Of a DNA stretch of 64,000 bases, positions 51,338-60,077 are shown one piece after another. Position numbers and translations under genes: made by a program. Each line of letters starts with the position of its first letter. Position 1 is the stretch's first letter. This DNA comes from Phenylobacterium deserti. GTDB taxonomy: Bacteria; Pseudomonadota; Alphaproteobacteria; Caulobacterales; Caulobacteraceae. The stretch covers positions 1,426,001-1,490,000 of the forward strand of contig NZ_QFYR01000001.1 in assembly GCF_003254705.1 (NCBI RefSeq). Reading direction: 5' to 3'. Below the pieces are notes generated by a model, which ran no database searches, was not told where the DNA came from, and was given only the letters and a program-made list of their open reading frames with translations.

Positions 51338-51514
51338 TCAGGCCTCGAAGGCGTAGGTGAACAAGGCGGCCGGGTAGAGGGAGTCCTCCTCCCGGTCGTC
51401 CCACACCCGCAGCCAGCCCTCGCCGGCCGCCTCCGCGCGATAGGCCGCGCCCACGGTGAGGTGCGGATGGCTGCGGCGGTCCTCGCCCGCGCGGGCGGCG
51501 CAGATCACGATCAT
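51338..51514 (-). CDS. small conserved hypothetical protein
   Basis: This 58-aa protein, MIVICAARAGEDRRSHPHLT and onward, ends in the pattern GWLRVWDDREEDSLYPAALF. This resembles a widespread small protein type with a GWYRVxDDxxEDYLYP-like core. It lies 3 bases from the putA stop in convergent orientation. In-frame upstream starts up to 51640 exist. The function is unknown; the SH3-like beta pattern is only suggested. Confidence 0.55.
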   Translation of the reverse strand: MIVICAARAGEDRRSHPHLTVGAAYRAEAAGEGWLRVWDDREEDSLYPAALFTYAFEA

Positions 51515-51675
51515 CGAGCGGGCGGCGGCGGTCTGGGACGTCACCTGCTCAAGATAGCGGGCGGCTGCGGCGCCTCCAAACTGAGCACTGCGTCGGGAGC
51601 CTGACGCAGCCTGAACTCCCACTCTGCGTTGAGCACCCACGGGCGCCGGCGGCTTGCCGGCGTGAGGGACGCTGA

Positions 51676-53457
51676 ATGACTTTCCAACAAGGCCTCGCCT
51701 TCGGGCTGATCGGCCTCACCATCGTCGCGTTCATCTGGGGACGCTGGCGCTATGACGTGATTGCGGTGACCGCCCTGCTGCTGGGCGTGGTGATCGGGGT
51801 GGTGCCGGCCGAGAACGCCTTCGAGGGCTTCTCCAACGATGTTACCGTCATCATCGGCTGCGCCCTGGTGGTCAGCGCCGCCTTCTCGAGGTCCGGCATC
51901 GTCGAGCGGGTGCTGCGCCCGATTCTGCCGCACCTGAAGAGCGCCCGCACCCAGGTGCCGCTGTTCGTGGGCGCCGTGACCCTGCTGTCCATTGTCACCA
52001 AGAACGTCGGCGCCCTGGCGATCATGATGCCCATCGCCTTGCAGGTGGCCAAGCGCGCGGGCGTGTCCTCCTCCTGCCTGCTGATGCCCATGGCGTTCGG
52101 CTCGCTGATCGGCGGGACGGTGACCATGGTCGGCACCTCGCCCAACATCCTGGTGTCGGAAGTGCGCGAGCAGATCCTGGGCGAGCCGTTCGGCATGTAC
52201 GACTACACGCCCGTCGGGCTGGGCATAACCGTGCTGGGCCTGATCTTCCTGTCCTTCGGCTACCGCCTGCTGCCCAAGACGCGCCCCGCCCAGGAAAGCC
52301 TCGATGCGGCGCTCTCCGCCCAGCCCTACGTCACTGAGGTCGAGATCCCCGAGGACTGGAAGTCGGAGGTGAAGACCGTCTCCCAACTGCAGGCGATCAC
52401 TCAAGGGCGGGTCAGCGTCATGGCCCTTTTGCGGGGCCGCCAGCGCCGCGCCTCGCCCAACGGAAACACCGCCATCAAGCCCGGCGACGTCCTCCTTCTG
52501 GAAGGCGAGCAGCAGGAACTGGCCGACCTGGTCGACCGGGCCAAGCTGAAGCTCACCCGCTCCGACCGTCCGGTCACCATGGAGGAGCCCACCGAGGAGG
52601 TGCGGATCGTCGAGGCGGTGGTCGGCGGCGACTCACCTCTGGTCGGCCGCACCGCCCAGAAGGAAGACCTCTACGGCCAGCATGGCGTGAACCTGCTGGC
52701 GGTGAGCCGCAGCGGCTATCGCCTCAACCGCGAGATCCGCACTGTTCGCCTCCGCGCCAACGACATCGTGGTGATCGAGGGCGGCGAGCGCACCTTGCCG
52801 GGCGCGCTCAAGGATCTCGGCTTGCTGCCCCTGGCGGAGCGCGAGGTGCGGCTGGGCGGCATGCGCCACAAGCTGGCCCCGGCGGTCATTCTGGCCGCCG
52901 CCATGATCCTGGTGGCCTTCCGCATCGCGCCGGTGGGCGTGGCCTTCTTCGGCGCGGCTGTGCTGATGGTGGTGGTGGGCTCGATCCGCATGCGCGAGGC
53001 CTATTCGGCCCTCGACGGCCCCGTTCTCGTGCTGATCGCGGCTCTGATTCCCGTATCCGACGCCATTCGCGCCACCGGCGGCGCAGACCTGGTGGCGGCC
53101 GGCCTGGCCAATCTGTTCCGCGGCCAGGCGCCGATCATCGCCGTGGGCGCCATGATGGCCGCGGCCATGGCGGCGACGCCCTTCCTGAACAATGCCGCCA
53201 CCGTGCTGATCGTGGCGCCCATCGGCGCAAGCCTGGCAAAGTTGCTGGGCTTCAACCCCGACCCGTTCCTGATGGCGGTGGCGCTGGGAGCGGCCTGCGA
53301 CTTCCTCACGCCCATCGGGCACCAGTGCAACACCCTGGTGATGGGGCCCGGCGGCTACCGTTTCGCCGACTACCCGCGCCTGGGCGCGCCGCTGACCGCC
53401 CTCGTGCTGCTGGTGGGCACGCCGCTCATCCTGCTGGTCTGGCCGGCGGTGAGCTGA
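51676..53457 (+). CDS. SLC13/DASS-type anion permease with TrkA-C domains
   Basis: This 593-aa protein has two membrane halves (about 1-200 and about 395-593), each with the family's re-entrant motif (SLIGGTVTMVGTSPNILV and PFLNNAATVLIVAPIG). They are separated by cytosolic TrkA-C (RCK_C) domains (PGDVLLLEGEQQELADLV and RLRANDIVVIEGG). These permeases carry sulfate, dicarboxylates or other anions with Na+. Substrate not deducible. It is a single gene between the small 51338 protein and nrdA. Confidence 0.88.
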   Translation: MTFQQGLAFGLIGLTIVAFIWGRWRYDVIAVTALLLGVVIGVVPAENAFEGFSNDVTVIIGCALVVSAAFSRSGIVERVLRPILPHLKSARTQVPLFVGAVTLLSIVTKNVGALAIMMPIALQVAKRAGVSSSCLLMPMAFGSLIGGTVTMVGTSPNILVSEVREQILGEPFGMYDYTPVGLGITVLGLIFLSFGYRLLPKTRPAQESLDAALSAQPYVTEVEIPEDWKSEVKTVSQLQAITQGRVSVMALLRGRQRRASPNGNTAIKPGDVLLLEGEQQELADLVDRAKLKLTRSDRPVTMEEPTEEVRIVEAVVGGDSPLVGRTAQKEDLYGQHGVNLLAVSRSGYRLNREIRTVRLRANDIVVIEGGERTLPGALKDLGLLPLAEREVRLGGMRHKLAPAVILAAAMILVAFRIAPVGVAFFGAAVLMVVVGSIRMREAYSALDGPVLVLIAALIPVSDAIRATGGADLVAAGLANLFRGQAPIIAVGAMMAAAMAATPFLNNAATVLIVAPIGASLAKLLGFNPDPFLMAVALGAACDFLTPIGHQCNTLVMGPGGYRFADYPRLGAPLTALVLLVGTPLILLVWPAVS

Positions 53458-53615
53458 AAGCCGGCGGCGTGATCACAGTCTCGTGAAGCGTGCGGCCAGA
53501 CGTCGCCGCCTTCGGGCTTGCGCAGAGGGGCAAGCTTGGCCGTTAACGTCTGATTAGCGAAAAAGTCTGGGGGCGGAGCTCGCGCCTCATTGACGACTCC
53601 CGCGCGCCTGTGTCC

Positions 53616-53656
53616 CCATATGTGGGTCTTGAGGGGCGTGTCGCCACAAGATGTAG
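53616..53656 (+). promoter_or_regulatory. paired NrdR-box-like sites upstream of nrdA
   Basis: CCATATGTGG (53616-53625) and CAAGATGTAG (53647-53656), with starts 31 bp apart. Both fit the palindromic CwAnATnTwG core of NrdR boxes, the second better than the first. The three-turn spacing is the known arrangement for NrdR repression of ribonucleotide reductase genes. Confidence 0.65.
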
Positions 53657-53717
53657 GGCAGGTGGAGCCGGGGGCCGGGGGGCCTGAAGCTCCTTGAATG
53701 ATATGGGTTTTGGGACG

Positions 53718-55583
53718 ATGAGCACCAGCGAAGCGGCTAAGGTTGCGACTGCCGAAGGTTCCGAACGGTCTGGGATGCGCCCTGAGCGGCCGCAGCTCCA
53801 GCTGGTCCGCAAGGTCGACGTCGACCGCTCGCGCGACGCCCTGCTGACTGATTTCGGCAAGACCACCCTGGAAGACCGCTACCTGCTGCCCGGCGAGTCC
53901 TACCAGGACATGTTCGCCCGCGTGGCCACGGCCTTCGCCGACGACGCCGAACACGCCCAGCGCATCTACGACTACATCTCCAAGCTGTGGTTCATGCCCG
54001 CCACGCCGGTCCTGTCCAACGGCGGCGCCAACCGCGGCCTGCCCATCTCCTGCTTCCTGAACGCCGTGCCGGACAACCTGGAAGGCATCGTCAACGTCTG
54101 GAACGAGAACGTCGCCCTGGCCTCCAACGGCGGCGGCATCGGCACCTACTGGGGCGGCGTGCGCTCCATCGGCGAAAAGGTGAAGGGCGCGGGCCAGACC
54201 AGCGGCATCATCCCCTTCATCCGCGTGATGGACAGCCTCACGCTGGCCATCAGCCAGGGCTCCCTGCGCCGCGGCTCGGCCGCCGTCTACCTCGACATCC
54301 ACCACCCGGAGATCGAGGAGTTCCTGGAAATCCGGAAGCCCTCGGGCGACTTCAACCGCAAGTCCCTGAACCTCCACCACGGCCTGTCGATCACCGACGA
54401 GTTCATGGAAGCGGTCCGCGACGGCGCCATGTTCGGCCTGCGCTCGCCCAAGACCGGCGAAGTCATCCGTGAAGTGGACGCCCGCTCGCTCTGGCAGAAG
54501 ATCCTCGAGATCCGCCTGCAGACCGGCGAGCCCTACCTGATCTTCTCCGACACCGTGAACCGCGCCCTGCCGCAGCATCAGCGCGACCTCGGCCTCAGCG
54601 TTCGCCAGTCGAACCTGTGCTCGGAGATCATGCTGCACACCGGCAAGGACCACCTGGGCGTGGAGCGGACCGCCGTCTGCTGCCTGTCCTCGGTCAACGC
54701 CGAGAAGTTCCTCGAGTGGCGCGACCACCCGACCTTCATCGAGGACGTGATGCGCTTCCTCGACAACGTGCTGGAAGACTTCATCCAGCGCGCCCCGCCG
54801 GAGATGGCCAACGCCGTCTACGCCGCCAAGCGCGAACGCTCGGTGGGCCTGGGCCTGATGGGCTTCCACTCCTTCCTGCAGCAGCAGAACGTGCCGTTCG
54901 AGAGCGCGCTGGCCAAGAGCTGGAACATGCGGCTCTTCAAGACCCTGCGCCGCGGCTGCGACGCCGCCTCGCGCACCCTGGCGGCCGAGCGCGGCCCGTG
55001 CCCGGACGCGGCCGAACGCGGCGTCATGGAGCGCTTCAGCCACAAGATCGCGATCGCGCCGACGGCCTCGATCTCGATCATCTGCGGCGGCACCAGCGCC
55101 GGCATCGAGCCGATCCCGGCCAACATCTACAGCCACAAGACCCTGTCGGGCACCTTCGCGGTCAAGAACCCCTACCTGGAGCGCCTGCTCGACGAGAAGG
55201 GCCAGAACACCCCGCAGGTGTGGGACTCGATCCTGCAGAACGAGGGCTCGGTCCAGCACCTCGACTTCCTCACCCAGGACGAGAAGGACGTCTACAAGAC
55301 CGCCTTCGAGATCGATCAGCGCTGGGTGATCGAGCTGGCCGCCGACCGCACGCCGGACATCTGCCAGTCGCAGTCGGTCAACGTCTTCCTGCCGGGCGAC
55401 GTCGATAAGTGGGACCTCCACATGCTGCACTGGAGCGCCTGGGAACGGGGCTGCAAGAGCCTCTACTACCTCCGCTCCAAGTCGGTGCAGCGCGCGGCCC
55501 ACGCCGGCGGCGAGAAGGCCGAGGTCGTCGACATGAGCGGCGCGGCCAAGACCGACTACGAGGAATGCCTCGCCTGCCAATAG
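53718..55583 (+). CDS. nrdA: class I ribonucleoside-diphosphate reductase, large subunit
   Basis: This protein of about 621 aa reduces ribonucleotides with NrdB. The radical/active-site residues lie in PISCFLNAVPDN, NLCSEIMLHTG and the finger loop, and two tyrosines in LYYLRSK complete the radical path. The C-terminal thiols are ECLACQ. It is much shorter than E. coli NrdA (761 aa), and the N-terminus lacks the ATP-cone motif, so overall-activity inhibition by dATP is likely absent. Start options are TTG 53694, ATG 53703 and ATG 53718; none has a strong ribosome-binding site. NrdR-type boxes lie upstream. Confidence 0.92.
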   Translation: MSTSEAAKVATAEGSERSGMRPERPQLQLVRKVDVDRSRDALLTDFGKTTLEDRYLLPGESYQDMFARVATAFADDAEHAQRIYDYISKLWFMPATPVLSNGGANRGLPISCFLNAVPDNLEGIVNVWNENVALASNGGGIGTYWGGVRSIGEKVKGAGQTSGIIPFIRVMDSLTLAISQGSLRRGSAAVYLDIHHPEIEEFLEIRKPSGDFNRKSLNLHHGLSITDEFMEAVRDGAMFGLRSPKTGEVIREVDARSLWQKILEIRLQTGEPYLIFSDTVNRALPQHQRDLGLSVRQSNLCSEIMLHTGKDHLGVERTAVCCLSSVNAEKFLEWRDHPTFIEDVMRFLDNVLEDFIQRAPPEMANAVYAAKRERSVGLGLMGFHSFLQQQNVPFESALAKSWNMRLFKTLRRGCDAASRTLAAERGPCPDAAERGVMERFSHKIAIAPTASISIICGGTSAGIEPIPANIYSHKTLSGTFAVKNPYLERLLDEKGQNTPQVWDSILQNEGSVQHLDFLTQDEKDVYKTAFEIDQRWVIELAADRTPDICQSQSVNVFLPGDVDKWDLHMLHWSAWERGCKSLYYLRSKSVQRAAHAGGEKAEVVDMSGAAKTDYEECLACQ

Positions 55584-55662
55584 CGCCAGCTCTTCGGCCC
55601 AGCTTGTTCTTGCGTAAGTAAGGTTAAGCTGAAGCGGCGATCAGAGACTTCGAGTTAACCGG

Positions 55663-55694
55663 GGCGTCGCGGGCAACCGCGACGCCTTTGTTTT
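55663..55694 (+). terminator. intrinsic terminator of nrdA
   Basis: A 10-bp perfect stem (55663-55672 / 55677-55686) with loop GCAA is followed by TTTGTTTT. It separates nrdA transcriptionally from nrdB. Confidence 0.93.
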
Positions 55695-55838
55695 GAACAA
55701 GCGCAAGCATCCAGCGCCCCAGGGCGGGCGCCAGGCTGCCGTGTGGGAACCACAATTCAGCTTGCGCCTTTGCATATCTGTGGAATTCTGACGCTTAAGA
55801 ACCGCACGTCCACGATGCGGGGTGGGAGAAAGCGCGTG

Positions 55839-56690
55839 ATGAGGCGAATGGCTTGGGGAGCCATCGTCCTGGGCTGCGCCGCGGCGAGTGCTGCGGGGGC
55901 GCAGCCTGCAGTGACACAAGCGACGGGGTCGGTCCTGGCCGGCGCCGCTTTCGCTCCGGTGAAACCCGTCTCCTCACCCTTGAACGCTTCAGGCGCCGAC
56001 GACGGGTTCGCGCGCCTCATCGAACGCAACATGGTGGTTCCGGCGCCAGGCTCGGTCAGCTGGGAAGGCGCGGACGTGGCCTTCGCGCGCAAGGACGGCG
56101 CCGTGGACAGCGTCCGGCTGCGACTGGGTAGCGCACCCGTGACCCCTGGCGGCCTGCCGCTGCGCTTGGACCGCTCCGAGCTGGTGACCAAGGGCTACGA
56201 AGTGGCGGTGACCCGCGACTGGCCCAACGCCGTCTCCCTCGGCAACAAGAAGTTCGATCTCGACGTCTCGCCTCACGCCGGCGTCGGCATGACCAGCGCC
56301 GGCGGCTCGGCCGAAGCCGGCGCCCGCATGGAGCTCAGCCGCAAGCTGGACGCCAAGGCGGAAGACAAGCTTCGCGACTTGGGCGTGCGCGACGGCGCGG
56401 AGATGGGCGAGCGGGGCCGCTGGTACCTGTTCGCCGCAGCCAGCGGCAAGGCCGTCGGCCTGAACATGCTGCGCGGGGAGTCCGGCTGGGACCGCGCCGG
56501 TTGGACCATGGACCCGCAGTCCACCATGATCAGCGACGCCCAGGTCGGCGTCGGCTGGCGGCGCGACCACGTGCAGTCGTCGTTCGGCGTCATTCACCGC
56601 GAGGTGAAGGGCAAGCACCTGATCATGGGCCAGCACACCGAAGACGACACCCTGGTGGCCTTCTCCGTCTCGGTTAAGCCCCGCCGCTAG
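55839..56690 (+). CDS. LpxR-like outer-membrane protein
   Basis: This 283-aa protein has a signal peptide (MRRMAWGAIVLGCAAASAAG). The C-terminal region resembles LpxR/DUF2219 lipid A-modifying barrels: WYLFAAASGKAVGLNML, then STMISDAQVGVGWRRD and VIHREVKGK. LpxR removes the 3'-acyloxyacyl chain of lipid A. The N-terminal half, including the typical LpxR catalytic motif, is not clearly recognisable, so enzymatic activity is uncertain. The ATG at 55839 follows GGGAGAAAG. It lies between nrdA and nrdB and overlaps the convergent GST gene by 4 bases. Confidence 0.55.
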   Translation: MRRMAWGAIVLGCAAASAAGAQPAVTQATGSVLAGAAFAPVKPVSSPLNASGADDGFARLIERNMVVPAPGSVSWEGADVAFARKDGAVDSVRLRLGSAPVTPGGLPLRLDRSELVTKGYEVAVTRDWPNAVSLGNKKFDLDVSPHAGVGMTSAGGSAEAGARMELSRKLDAKAEDKLRDLGVRDGAEMGERGRWYLFAAASGKAVGLNMLRGESGWDRAGWTMDPQSTMISDAQVGVGWRRDHVQSSFGVIHREVKGKHLIMGQHTEDDTLVAFSVSVKPRR

Positions 56691-57352
56691 GCCGGCAGGC
56701 GGTCCCAACCCGGCTCGAACGGGTAGCGCTCGGGCCAGAAGTCCGCCAGCTCCGGAAGCGCGTCCACCGCCTGGACGATCGGCGCCAGCTTCGGCGCCGC
56801 CGCATAGAAGCGCTTCCGCCGCGGCTGGAAGCGCGAGACCACCGTCACATACAGGTCGAGGACCGACAGCTCCTCGCCCAGGATCCAGCGCCCCGGCTCC
56901 ACCTGATCGTTCATGATCGCCCAGCAGTCGGAGATCCGCTCCAGGCACCGCTGCACCAGCGGCTCCTGCGCGGCCTCGTCTGGCGCCAGGCGCGAGGGAT
57001 CATCCTTCACCCAGTAAAGCGAATAGATCGCCGCCGAGACGAAGCTCATCCAGCGCAGGAACTGGCTTCGGGCGGGATCGTCCGGTCCGGGCGCCAGGCG
57101 CGCCTGCGGATGCAGCTCGCACAGCCGGATCAGGATGGCGGCGCTTTCCGTCATCACCTCGCTGGACGGCAGCACCAGCGCCGGCACCTGCCGCATCGGG
57201 TTGGCGCCCAGCACCTTGTCGCCGCTTTCCGGATGATCCTCGTCAAAGGTCACCGCTTCGATGAGCTCATAGGGCTGGCCCATCAGCCGCAGGGCCGCCT
57301 CGACCGCCACCGCGCCGGACCCGACGGCCCCGTACAGCACATATCCCGCCAT
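56687..57352 (-). CDS. glutathione S-transferase-family protein
   Basis: This 221-aa protein has an N-terminal thioredoxin-like domain (YVLYGAVGSGAVAVEAALRL). A cis-proline segment MRQVPALVLPSSEVMTESAAI is followed by a helical C-terminal domain (WILGEELSVLDLYVTVVSRF). It is probably a cytosolic GST of unknown substrate. The ATG at 57352 fits the family. It is divergent from nrdB, with the NrdR-like boxes between them, so those boxes could affect both. Confidence 0.85.
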   Translation of the reverse strand: MAGYVLYGAVGSGAVAVEAALRLMGQPYELIEAVTFDEDHPESGDKVLGANPMRQVPALVLPSSEVMTESAAILIRLCELHPQARLAPGPDDPARSQFLRWMSFVSAAIYSLYWVKDDPSRLAPDEAAQEPLVQRCLERISDCWAIMNDQVEPGRWILGEELSVLDLYVTVVSRFQPRRKRFYAAAPKLAPIVQAVDALPELADFWPERYPFEPGWDRLPA

Positions 57353-57374
57353 CGGGTTATCCCCAGGCTGTGAA

Positions 57375-57415
57375 CAACATCTAGGCTGCATGCGCCAACT
57401 TGCCCCTAGATGTAG
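57375..57415 (+). promoter_or_regulatory. paired NrdR-box-like sites upstream of nrdB
   Basis: CAACATCTAG (57375-57384) and CTAGATGTAG (57406-57415), with starts 31 bp apart. Both match the CwAnATnTwG core, and the second is a near-perfect palindrome. The spacing is identical to that upstream of nrdA. Confidence 0.75.
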
Positions 57416-57480
57416 AGGGCGTTCGGCGCCTATCCTTCAGGCCTTAACGATCTTGAATCGGGACCGAGGGGACTGCAACC

Positions 57481-58521
57481 GTGACCGCTTCGAACTCCAG
57501 CCTGCCGGGCCTGCTGACGCCGTCCTTCGCGTACAAGCCGTTCCGCTATCCGTGGGCGTTCGAGTTCTGGCGCAAGCAGCAGCAGGTCCACTGGATGCCG
57601 GAAGAGGTGCCGCTGGGCGAGGACCTCAAGGACTGGGCGGTCAAGCTCAACGACCGCGAACGGAACCTGCTGACCCAGATCTTCCGCTTCTTCACCCAGT
57701 CCGACGTCGAGGTGAACGACAACTACATGGAGCGCTACAGCCGCGTCTTCAAACCCACCGAGGTGAAGATGATGCTGGCGGCGTTCTCGAACATCGAGAC
57801 CGTCCACATCGCCGCCTACGCCCTGCTGCTCGAAACCATCGGCATGCCGGACAGCGAGTTCACGGCCTTCCTCGACTACCAGGCCATGCGCGACAAGCAT
57901 GACTACATGCAGCAGTTCGGCGTCGACACGAACGCCGACATCGCCCGCACCCTGGCCATGTTCGGCGGCTTCACCGAAGGCCTGCAGCTGTTCGCCTCGT
58001 TTGCGATGCTGATGAACTTCCCGCGCCACAACAAGATGAAGGGCATGGGCCAGATCGTGTCCTGGTCGGTGCGGGACGAGAGCCTGCACTGCGAAGGCAT
58101 CATCAAGCTCTATCACGCCTTCAACAAGGAAACCGGCTGCGTCACCAAGGCGGTGGCCGACGACATCGTCGACTGCTGCAAGACCGTGGTGGGCCTGGAA
58201 GACAAGTTCATCGACCTGGCCTTCGAGGCCGGCGAGGTCCAGGGCATGACGCCCGACGACATCAAGCAGTACATCCGCTTCATCGCCGACTGGCGCCTGA
58301 AGCAGCTCGAGCTGCCCACCGTCTACGGCATCAAGGAAAACCCGCTGCCCTGGCTGCAGTCCATGCTGTCGGGCGTCGAGCACGCCAACTTCTTCGAAGC
58401 CCGCTCCACCGAATACTCCAAGGCCGCCACCCGCGGCCAATGGCACGGCAACGAAGGCGTCTGGGCCAGCTTCGACCAGATGATGTCCAAGCGCGCCGCG
58501 GAGACCACCCCGGCGGAGTGA
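57481..58521 (+). CDS. nrdB: class I ribonucleotide reductase, small subunit
   Basis: This 346-aa diiron protein has D75, E106 and H109 in the first ligand set (SNIETVHIAAYALLLE). The radical tyrosine is Y113, at the canonical +7 from the glutamate, and the second set lies in GLQLFASFAML and RDESLHCEG. It has no ATP-cone, so neither subunit carries the overall-activity site. It starts with GTG after GGGG-rich sequence. It is separated from nrdA by two genes, yet both share NrdR-like boxes. Confidence 0.95.
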   Translation: MTASNSSLPGLLTPSFAYKPFRYPWAFEFWRKQQQVHWMPEEVPLGEDLKDWAVKLNDRERNLLTQIFRFFTQSDVEVNDNYMERYSRVFKPTEVKMMLAAFSNIETVHIAAYALLLETIGMPDSEFTAFLDYQAMRDKHDYMQQFGVDTNADIARTLAMFGGFTEGLQLFASFAMLMNFPRHNKMKGMGQIVSWSVRDESLHCEGIIKLYHAFNKETGCVTKAVADDIVDCCKTVVGLEDKFIDLAFEAGEVQGMTPDDIKQYIRFIADWRLKQLELPTVYGIKENPLPWLQSMLSGVEHANFFEARSTEYSKAATRGQWHGNEGVWASFDQMMSKRAAETTPAE

Positions 58522-58872
58522 TCAGAGAACATGGTTGTGGACGCGAGGAGCGGGCGCCTACCAGCGCCCGCAGAATCGTGGGCACTAACGAATCGGAGGC
58601 TCGGCGACGAGCGCTAAAAAAGGAGAGTTGAGGGCAACACTAAATGACTGAGCTGCGGCTCATTGCATCAACGGCCAGCGCGATGCGGCCTACGATGTGC
58701 CGGAGGAGAGGACGACCGAGTTTGGCGACCCAGGACCGTCCCCTCTCTCCCCATCAACGACGCTTCCACGTGCGCTGACCGAATCAACCTAGTGCGCTCT
58801 GCTTAACACGCAACGCCATCGGTCCACACGCTGGGCGTCTTTCCTGTTTGCGAGTTGTGGAAAGACAGAATC
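58522..58872 (+). other. intergenic region after nrdB, lower GC
   Basis: 351 bases with no credible gene. A GC-rich hairpin (58550-58557 / 58564-58571) lies 28 bases after the nrdB stop but lacks a T-run. The rest shows AT-richer composition than the neighbours and no tRNA, promoter or repeat that I can support. Confidence 0.3.
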
Positions 58873-59052
58873 ATGGGCCACAAGCCTGGATCGAACTCCG
58901 GCCGCGACGGCGGCATCTACCAAGAACGTGGGCCGCGTGGCGGTCAGCGGGACAACTACGTGACTGTCCCGGACAATCACCGCTTTCCGCCTACCACGAC
59001 GCCCGGCTCCACGTGGGAACGCGTGCGCCGAACGCCGGATAGCAATCGCTAG
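58873..59052 (+). CDS. YjzC-like small protein
   Basis: This 59-aa protein starts MGHKPGSNSGRDGGIYQERG. It then has a VTVPDNHRFPPTTTPGSTW segment, resembling the YjzC family of small proteins with the pattern GxY-GPRGG-V-PPTxxPGxxW. Function unknown. The ATG at 58873 was chosen for the family start (M-G-x-K-P-G); a start six codons earlier is possible. It is followed by a GC-rich hairpin at 59061. Confidence 0.7.
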   Translation: MGHKPGSNSGRDGGIYQERGPRGGQRDNYVTVPDNHRFPPTTTPGSTWERVRRTPDSNR

Positions 59053-59060
59053 TCCAATCA

Positions 59061-59088
59061 AGCCGGCGCTCGGAAACGAGCGCCGGCT
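59061..59088. terminator. bidirectional hairpin between two convergent small genes
   Basis: A 12-bp perfect stem (59061-59072 / 59077-59088) with a GAAA loop. Its 3' end overlaps the stop of the minus-strand gene. There is no long T-run on either side. Confidence 0.55.
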
Positions 59089-59314
59089 AATCTAGCCGCA
59101 ACATTTCGCGCAGTGTGAAGGCCGCTTCTTCCGAGGTCACCTTGGCGAGGATCTCCACTGCTTCGGGCTCATCGCGGCCGTGTGTCTTGTAGAGAAAATA
59201 CCCGCTCACGTCCTCAACATCGGTGTCGGCTAACTCGACCCGGCGATCTGAGAGCGGCGCAATGCATAGCGTTGTTTGCTCATCCAGTTGAGCGCTGAAG
59301 TAGAACTCTCCCAT
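59087..59314 (-). CDS. small acidic hypothetical protein
   Basis: This 75-aa acidic protein starts MGEFYFSAQLDEQTTLCIAP and ends EEAAFTLREMLRLD. There is no signal or membrane segment, and no family was recognised. It is divergent from the 59343 gene, with only 28 bases between their starts, and lies in the lower-GC patch, so the two may have been acquired together. Confidence 0.6.
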   Translation of the reverse strand: MGEFYFSAQLDEQTTLCIAPLSDRRVELADTDVEDVSGYFLYKTHGRDEPEAVEILAKVTSEEAAFTLREMLRLD

Positions 59315-59342
59315 CTATTCATCTCCACAGGAGGTCACCTCT

Positions 59343-60077
59343 ATGGATAAGAAGCCGACCCACGTCGTTGTTCCGGAGCCCGAACTGGGTGTTCGTTACC
59401 TGTCGGACTACATGTCCGGTTCTGAACGCAAGAAGCGGTCCATCCTCGTTGCAGCGAAATACCGTCCTCTCGCGAGGCTCATTCAGCATCAGGAAGCCAA
59501 GGCAACGATCGTCAACGCGGCCGTAAAAGGCCTTTTAAACAAAGACTTTCTGCTGTCTCGCGCCGACTTTATCAGGGGCAAGCTCGTGACCGACGACTTT
59601 GAGGCGCTGGTGAACGAAGCGAACTCCGGCTACCTGGTACGCTTCAGCGAGGTCGTTTCATCGTTAGATCTTGCCGGGCTGGAAGTTCTTCCCGGCAAGA
59701 AGCACCAGGTCGCTCCAATCGGCGGGCTTAAGGTCCCGTTTGTGTCTAACCTCTTGCTTCGCAAGGTAAGCAAAACGAACAAGGTTCGTGTCGGCGCGCT
59801 GATGCTCAGATACTCCAAGGGGAAGGAGCTGCCGAAGCTGACGGCCGAGTATCAATCGGCATTGATCTTCGGGCTTTTGCAGCACACTCATGCTGAGGCC
59901 GGTGCGGAGATCGACCCCGCTCTGTGCCTGACCTTGGACTGCCATACCGGGAGTGCGCACCCTGCGCCCTCTAAAGCAGTGACGATGTTCAAGAACGTGT
60001 CTGCTGCCTGCGCAACGATTGCCGACGCATGGCCGAACACAATGCCTCCTCAGGGGGCCGTTCTTAAGGGCGGTTAG
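59343..60077 (+). CDS. hypothetical protein in a lower-GC patch
   Basis: This 244-aa protein has a very strong ribosome-binding site (AGGAGGT) before the ATG. It starts MDKKPTHVVVPEPELGVRYL; a basic segment (SERKKRSILVAAKYRPLARL) and a conserved-looking C-terminal half (SALIFGLLQHTHAEAGAEID, later ATIADAWPNTMPPQG) follow. There is no signal peptide or TM. Codon use is unlike its neighbours: TTA, TTT and AAA codons occur. I do not recognise the family. The AT-richer composition and unknown neighbours suggest horizontal acquisition. Confidence 0.7.
   Translation: MDKKPTHVVVPEPELGVRYLSDYMSGSERKKRSILVAAKYRPLARLIQHQEAKATIVNAAVKGLLNKDFLLSRADFIRGKLVTDDFEALVNEANSGYLVRFSEVVSSLDLAGLEVLPGKKHQVAPIGGLKVPFVSNLLLRKVSKTNKVRVGALMLRYSKGKELPKLTAEYQSALIFGLLQHTHAEAGAEIDPALCLTLDCHTGSAHPAPSKAVTMFKNVSAACATIADAWPNTMPPQGAVLKGG

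Noticed and set aside
53370..55580. 736-codon minus-strand open frame opposite nrdA
   Set aside because: It is antisense to nrdA, and the translation is biased composition with no motifs.
58522..58872. tRNA or integration site at the nrdB end
   Set aside because: No cloverleaf arms or direct repeats could be found; the only structure is a GC hairpin near 58550.
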